Positions 60,180-64,000 of a stretch of DNA of 64,000 nt are shown piece after piece (the stretch's first letter is position 1; each line of letters begins with the position of its first letter). The DNA comes from Aliishimia sp039978895. Its GTDB lineage: Bacteria > Pseudomonadota > Alphaproteobacteria > Rhodobacterales > Rhodobacteraceae. The position numbers and the translations under genes are program-made. The stretch covers positions 62,001 to 126,000 of the forward strand of contig JBDWAL010000017.1 in the NCBI GenBank assembly GCA_039978895.1, given 5' to 3'. Under the pieces are notes generated by a model, which had not been told where the DNA came from, ran no database searches, and saw nothing but the letters and a program-made list of their open reading frames with translations.

Positions 60180-62759
60180 TTACCCCCAGCGAAACAGGAA
60201 AATCGTGCCCGGCGTTTCATCGTCTTTGGGGCCTGTCATAACCCGTCGCGCTTCCAGATGCAGGGGTCGCCCCTCATGCGTGCCAGAGCGCGTTTGTGGT
60301 GTGGAGTCCTCAAGCATCTTTGCGGCAATGTCTTCAAGATCCGCAAAATCAAGGCGCGGCCCAACCGTTTTAATGGATCGCTTAATATCATGATCTTGCA
60401 GCAAGAATTCCCGTTCGATCAACTGACTAAACCGGCGAATATTCAAATCCTGATCCAGCACAATGATGCCTGTGTTCAACAGCTTCATCACCATTTCCGA
60501 ACTTGAGTTCAGCTCTGACAGCAGGTCTATCTTGCGTTCGTGTTCGGTGCTCACGGAGACAAGTTCTTCATTCACCGCGTGCAGTTCTTCATTCGAACTT
60601 TGCAATTCCTCATTGGAGGCTTGGAGTTCCTCGTTGGAGGCCTGCAATTCTTCATTGGACGCCTGAAGTTCTTCGCCGCTGGCTTCGAGCCGTTCCGTTA
60701 CATGTTGCAGCGTTTCTTCCGTCAGGCGCAGATCGCGTTCAAGGCTGTAGATACGCGCAGATAGCACAGCACTGTCATCCGTCGCGGCGCCAGTCAAAAC
60801 AGGGTCGACTTGCGCCTCTGTCACTTCAGCCTGTGGCACCTCAAGATCGACTTTAACCAGAATAAGCGGCGTATTGGCCCCTTGATTCAGAGCCTCAATT
60901 TCGACCTTTACGTCTTGGGGCTGACCATCCGGAAGCGACAATTTCACGATGCGAACATGTTCGTTGAACTGCCCTTGTCGCAGTTTTTCGATCCCAACAT
61001 TGATGGCAAAATGCAAATCTGGATGCACGATTTCCTGCATCGTCCAGTCCGCCAAGTTGTTCATCGTATCGATCAAGGCCGACGCCGCACCAAACCACGT
61101 CAGAACTTTCCCATCCGCCGTCATCAAAATCGACGCCGGGGCATACCGTTTCAACAAGGCATCAAACGCGCGGATCATAACCTCGCGCGTTCGCACTTCT
61201 TGGACCTCAGAGAAGAACGGTTTGCGATCCGTTGCAGCCAAGTCACTGCGAATTCCCCGATCCATCAGCATCCCTGTTGATCGACGTGAAAACAACTTTT
61301 CGGAGACATTCTTGGCATCCGGAAGCTTCTGGAAGATACGCCATCTTGCGTCCTGCGTCGCAAAACACGACGAGAACTTGCCCACGGTTTCCGAGGCGCC
61401 CAAGAACAAGAAGCGGTCACTTTGAAGGCCAAACAAGAACATCGAAATCACCGAAGCCTGTGGATCTTCCTTGAGGTAAATCATAAGGTTACGGCATGAA
61501 ATCAGATCAAGATTCATGAACGGCGGATCATTGATCAGATTATGGACAGAGAAAATAATCCGCTGCCTCAATGCGGGATCAACAACATAATCGCCATTGG
61601 TTTCCACAAAATACCGCTTGCGCAAATGCGCCGGGACGTTGCCAATTTTCTCAGCCGAATAAACGCCGCGCGACGCTGTTTCAACAGATTTGGCATGCAC
61701 ATCTGTGCCGATAATGCGGAAGCGGCGTTCGCTGCCAGCCTCGCGCAAGGCCTCGCTTAGCTCGATCGCAATCGTATAGACCTCTTCGCCACTGGCGCAG
61801 GCCGGAATCCAAATTTTCAGCGGTGGCCCGGAGGACGCTTCTTGAGCCAACTTATCCAGAACTTTGTGGCGTAGAGCTGTGATCGCCTCCGTATCACGGT
61901 AAAATTCCGTAACGCCGATCAGCATATCTTCAAACAGCTCGTTTACCGCATCTTCGCTTTCAGACAGAACCTCGTCATATTCTTCAAGGCTGCCATGGCC
62001 GCGAAGATGTAAACGACGAACAATCCGGCGATTCACGCTTGTGGGTTTGTAACTGCCAAAATCCACCCGATGGCGGCTTTCGAGTTGTTTGAGGATGCTC
62101 TTGATACCATCGCCAAACCCAATTTCGATACTCGCCGGGGATTTTTTGCCATGTCGGAAAATTTCTTCGACAACGCGCGGCATCTCTGCGGCATCCAAAA
62201 CGCGGTCCACAAAGCCCGACACAAGCACAGATCGCGGCATCGATGTGAACGTCGCCTCGTGCATAGATTGCACCAAAACAGCCGCCCCCGCTTCGTGCAA
62301 AACTTGCGCACCTTGCGAGCCATCTGACCCCGATCCCGACATCACCACGGCAACCGTGCGGTTCCAATCACGCGACGACAAAGAGGTGAAAAACCGGTCA
62401 ATCGGTAAATGCGGCAACCCCTGCCCGCTTTGGTAGGGAAACGTGCGGAAAATCGAACCATCAAGTTCCACATACATATTGGGTCGGTTCAAATAAACGG
62501 TGTCGGCTGCGACCTCCATTCCGTCCTTGATATGAAGAATCGGCAAGTTCGATTTTCGCGCCAAAAGTTCATTCATCATCGAGCGATAATCAGGGGATAA
62601 ATGCTGAACAACGACATAAGCGACGCCGGAAATGTCTGGAACGGCTTCGAAAAACTTCTCTAACGGCTCCAATCCACCAGCGGATGCGCCAATGGCCACC
62701 AACGGCACATCATCGCGACCTGTGTCTTTAGAGTCTTGTTGCGAAACCATGGTCACCAT
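60180..62759 (-). CDS. CheB-CheR-PAS fusion protein
   Basis: 859 residues. Domain order is as follows. The CheB methylesterase (about 18-200) has GASAGG, VVQHLSPD and MSGSGSDGSQG carrying the Ser-His-Asp triad. The CheR methyltransferase (about 215-485) has the AdoMet site IPACASGEEVYTIAIEL and DLISCRNLMIYL. A PAS-like domain (about 535-640) follows, then a coiled coil made of repeated EELQASN units (about 690-735), and a final PAS domain. It ends there: no kinase domain follows. Start ATG 62759 or 62750. It is divergent from a receiver gene and a histidine kinase gene that may supply the rest of the pathway. Confidence 0.93.
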   Translation of the reverse strand: MVTMVSQQDSKDTGRDDVPLVAIGASAGGLEPLEKFFEAVPDISGVAYVVVQHLSPDYRSMMNELLARKSNLPILHIKDGMEVAADTVYLNRPNMYVELDGSIFRTFPYQSGQGLPHLPIDRFFTSLSSRDWNRTVAVVMSGSGSDGSQGAQVLHEAGAAVLVQSMHEATFTSMPRSVLVSGFVDRVLDAAEMPRVVEEIFRHGKKSPASIEIGFGDGIKSILKQLESRHRVDFGSYKPTSVNRRIVRRLHLRGHGSLEEYDEVLSESEDAVNELFEDMLIGVTEFYRDTEAITALRHKVLDKLAQEASSGPPLKIWIPACASGEEVYTIAIELSEALREAGSERRFRIIGTDVHAKSVETASRGVYSAEKIGNVPAHLRKRYFVETNGDYVVDPALRQRIIFSVHNLINDPPFMNLDLISCRNLMIYLKEDPQASVISMFLFGLQSDRFLFLGASETVGKFSSCFATQDARWRIFQKLPDAKNVSEKLFSRRSTGMLMDRGIRSDLAATDRKPFFSEVQEVRTREVMIRAFDALLKRYAPASILMTADGKVLTWFGAASALIDTMNNLADWTMQEIVHPDLHFAINVGIEKLRQGQFNEHVRIVKLSLPDGQPQDVKVEIEALNQGANTPLILVKVDLEVPQAEVTEAQVDPVLTGAATDDSAVLSARIYSLERDLRLTEETLQHVTERLEASGEELQASNEELQASNEELQASNEELQSSNEELHAVNEELVSVSTEHERKIDLLSELNSSSEMVMKLLNTGIIVLDQDLNIRRFSQLIEREFLLQDHDIKRSIKTVGPRLDFADLEDIAAKMLEDSTPQTRSGTHEGRPLHLEARRVMTGPKDDETPGTIFLFRWG
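60561..60686 (-). repeat. six imperfect 21-base tandem repeats coding for a coiled coil
   Basis: Six in-frame 21-base units inside the CheB-CheR-PAS gene encode consecutive heptads of the type EELQASN or EELQSSN. They form the signalling coiled coil between the two PAS regions. Unit number could vary by slippage. Confidence 0.8.
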
Positions 62760-62826
62760 CCGTTGAAAAATTCATCTTAGAAGGGTAGCACATGCATCAA
62801 AGCGATCAATCCACGGGACCCGATTT

Positions 62827-63189
62827 ATGGCACAAATTCTGCTGATAGATGACGATATTATTTATTTGGATGCACTCGCCAACGGACTTGCTGAAATTGG
62901 GCACGATGTCGTAACAGCCCTGTCCGGTCCTGACGCTATTTCAGTCTTTCTGCAAGGCAATTTCGACATCGCAATCTGTGACGTCATCATGAGCGGAGGC
63001 GGGGCATTATCCTTCCTGCATGAAGTGCGCGCACATAAAACCAACTTCCCCGTCATCGTCATCACAGGCCGAAGCGAAATCGCATCCTCGCCGCTATTCT
63101 TGGAAGGCATGCGCGACGCCAGTGCGAAGATCGAAAAGACAGCGTCGCTCACAGAAATTGACGAATTGGTTCAATCCCTGTTAGCGTAA
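62827..63189 (+). CDS. single-domain response regulator (REC)
   Basis: 120 residues, all receiver domain. The acidic pocket is LLIDDD at the N-terminus, the phosphoacceptor Asp is in FDIAICDVIMSGGG, Thr/Ser is VITGRSE, and the switch Lys is KIEKTAS. It starts at ATG 62827, 67 bases from the divergent CheB-CheR-PAS gene, and precedes a histidine kinase gene by 52 bases, so it probably belongs to that kinase. Confidence 0.93.
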   Translation: MAQILLIDDDIIYLDALANGLAEIGHDVVTALSGPDAISVFLQGNFDIAICDVIMSGGGALSFLHEVRAHKTNFPVIVITGRSEIASSPLFLEGMRDASAKIEKTASLTEIDELVQSLLA

Positions 63190-63241
63190 CGCCTTGAAGA
63201 TAAGCACTCTTGGCTTTCTCACACGCAGGGATGATCTGGAC

Positions 63242-64000
63242 ATGACGTCACATAAAACAGAGCGCCCTCACCCACTCGATGCCCACCAAATGGCTGCGAT
63301 TTTTAACGCAATCGACACATGCGCAGTGTTCGTTTTGGGCAAAGATCACACCGTTCGGTTTTGCAACAATCTAGCGACGGACCTTGTTGGGGGAGACAAA
63401 CAAGACGCAACACGCTGGCTTCAAAACACGCAATTTCACGCCCCCGAAGACCGTCATCTTCTGACCCAAGATGAGGCCGTCTTGCATCAGTTAACCGCGG
63501 GTCCATTTCCTTCAAAGCTGATTGCAGCATGGCTTGATCCACGTGGCGGAGAACGGGTTTTTGAATGCCGCGCGGAGCATCTTTTGGAACATGAATTTCA
63601 CGTGCTGAGTTTTCGCGATTGCACCCAAGATTGGCATCAGCGTCAAATCGTTAAACACCTGCCTGATGGCGTGCCTGACACGCAACTTTTGCAGCAGATT
63701 TCACATGATCTGGGCAGTGTTTTTGGCATCATCCAGATTGCGACCGACCGAGTGTCACGCGAAACCTTATCGGGTGGCGCCACGCAAACGTTGCAAGATG
63801 TGCGCGACGCAAGCGAGCGGGGCATAAAGCTGGCCCGCGCCTTGACCAATCAAAACATAGACACGCGGACGACGCCCAAATTGCACAATATTGTTGCGGT
63901 CACCCAAGCCACCGCAGCGCTTGCAAAACGCATTATGCCGCCGTCAGTTCAGTTGGACATTGAGTTGCCGGACACGGATCACTTCGTGTTCTGCAAAAAG
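63242..64000 (+). CDS. PAS-containing sensor histidine kinase, N-terminal part
   Basis: An open frame from ATG 63242 runs without a stop to the window edge (253 codons). The N-terminal about 110 residues look like a PAS domain (MAAIFNAIDTCAVFVLGKDH then TVRFCNNLATDLVG). A dimerisation/phosphoacceptor helix follows with the His of LQQISHDLGSVFGIIQIATD near residue 160. The ATPase domain would lie beyond the edge. No transmembrane segment is seen, so it is cytoplasmic. It follows the receiver gene, its probable partner. Confidence 0.8.
   Translation, partial: MTSHKTERPHPLDAHQMAAIFNAIDTCAVFVLGKDHTVRFCNNLATDLVGGDKQDATRWLQNTQFHAPEDRHLLTQDEAVLHQLTAGPFPSKLIAAWLDPRGGERVFECRAEHLLEHEFHVLSFRDCTQDWHQRQIVKHLPDGVPDTQLLQQISHDLGSVFGIIQIATDRVSRETLSGGATQTLQDVRDASERGIKLARALTNQNIDTRTTPKLHNIVAVTQATAALAKRIMPPSVQLDIELPDTDHFVFCKK

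Noticed and set aside
1..64000. CRISPR arrays, prophage or restriction-modification clusters
   Set aside because: No regularly spaced repeats, phage structural genes, integrases or restriction enzymes were seen; CcrM is a solitary methylase.

Overview
The window looks like a chromosomal segment of an alphaproteobacterium of the Roseobacter group (Rhodobacteraceae). The evidence is a CcrM-type GANTC adenine methyltransferase with a RAMA-like C-terminus, an alphaproteobacterial LexA box (GAAC-N7-GAAC), clade-typical small families (DUF4170, DUF2794, DUF3095, DUF6478), a lamin-tail/Hint secreted protein, and a C-minus type ribosomal protein L36. Genes are densely packed on both strands. Many are joined by 4-base ATGA/GTGA overlaps, and most are single-copy housekeeping genes. 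The one clear mobile element is an intact IS1182-family insertion at 56960-58648. I did not identify the genus.

Layout, part 1. 1-2.4 kb: end of a DUF4170 gene, a divergent waaA-like Kdo transferase and lpxK (lipid A). 2.4-4.8 kb, minus: family III CoA-transferase, DsbA-like oxidoreductase and dciA, divergent from mutY (4.8-5.9 kb). 6-9 kb: alkane monooxygenase, a stand-alone receiver protein and a membrane class III nucleotide cyclase. 9.0-9.9 kb: gene-poor, with the remains of a small membrane protein. 9.9-12.3 kb, minus: ccrM, rnhB and a small secreted protein. 12.5-19 kb: a small secreted protein overlapping a membrane-anchored winged-helix protein, an HpcH/HpaI aldolase, a DUF3095 protein, a J-domain protein, asd and a DUF4139 protein.

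Layout, part 2. 19-21 kb, minus: carbonic anhydrase, SbtA-like bicarbonate transporter and SbtB-like PII protein, an inorganic-carbon uptake cassette. 21-26 kb: Hpt protein, M17 aminopeptidase, NlpC/P60 hydrolase, DUF2794 protein, paaI-like thioesterase and paaK. 26-30 kb, minus: ilvD followed by a lipoprotein, a DUF6478 protein and an unknown protein. 30-37 kb: a large ABC-transporter-like protein with a degenerate nucleotide-binding domain plus a cyclic-nucleotide-binding domain, overlapping a CPBP protease; then accD-folC and a LysM protein. 37-45 kb: zapE, an MFS transporter, an ocd-HAD-yaiI-fghA operon, an AEC transporter, TetR, GNAT and two c-type cytochromes. 45.8-47.5 kb: an imuB-like gene behind a LexA box. 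47.8-54.4 kb: unknown protein, LysE exporter, a 4-TM protein divergent from a Crp-like regulator, and the gpmI-envC-ctpA operon. 54.7-60 kb: LTD/Hint protein, GNAT, the IS, N-formylglutamate amidohydrolase, tRNA-Val(GAC) and rpmJ. 60-64 kb: a CheB-CheR-PAS fusion, a receiver protein and the start of a histidine kinase.

Functional themes are envelope biogenesis (waaA, lpxK, envC, ctpA, LysM, NlpC), DNA maintenance (mutY, ccrM, rnhB, dciA, imuB), carbon handling (SbtAB/carbonic anhydrase, accD, paaI-paaK, alkB, fghA) and signalling through cyclic nucleotides and phosphorelay. The most unusual items are the ABC-like protein that has lost all its ATPase motifs but keeps a cyclic-nucleotide domain, a stable hairpin over the ribosome-binding site of the J-domain gene, three GANTC sites in front of ccrM, and the LexA-controlled imuB without imuA or dnaE2 beside it.
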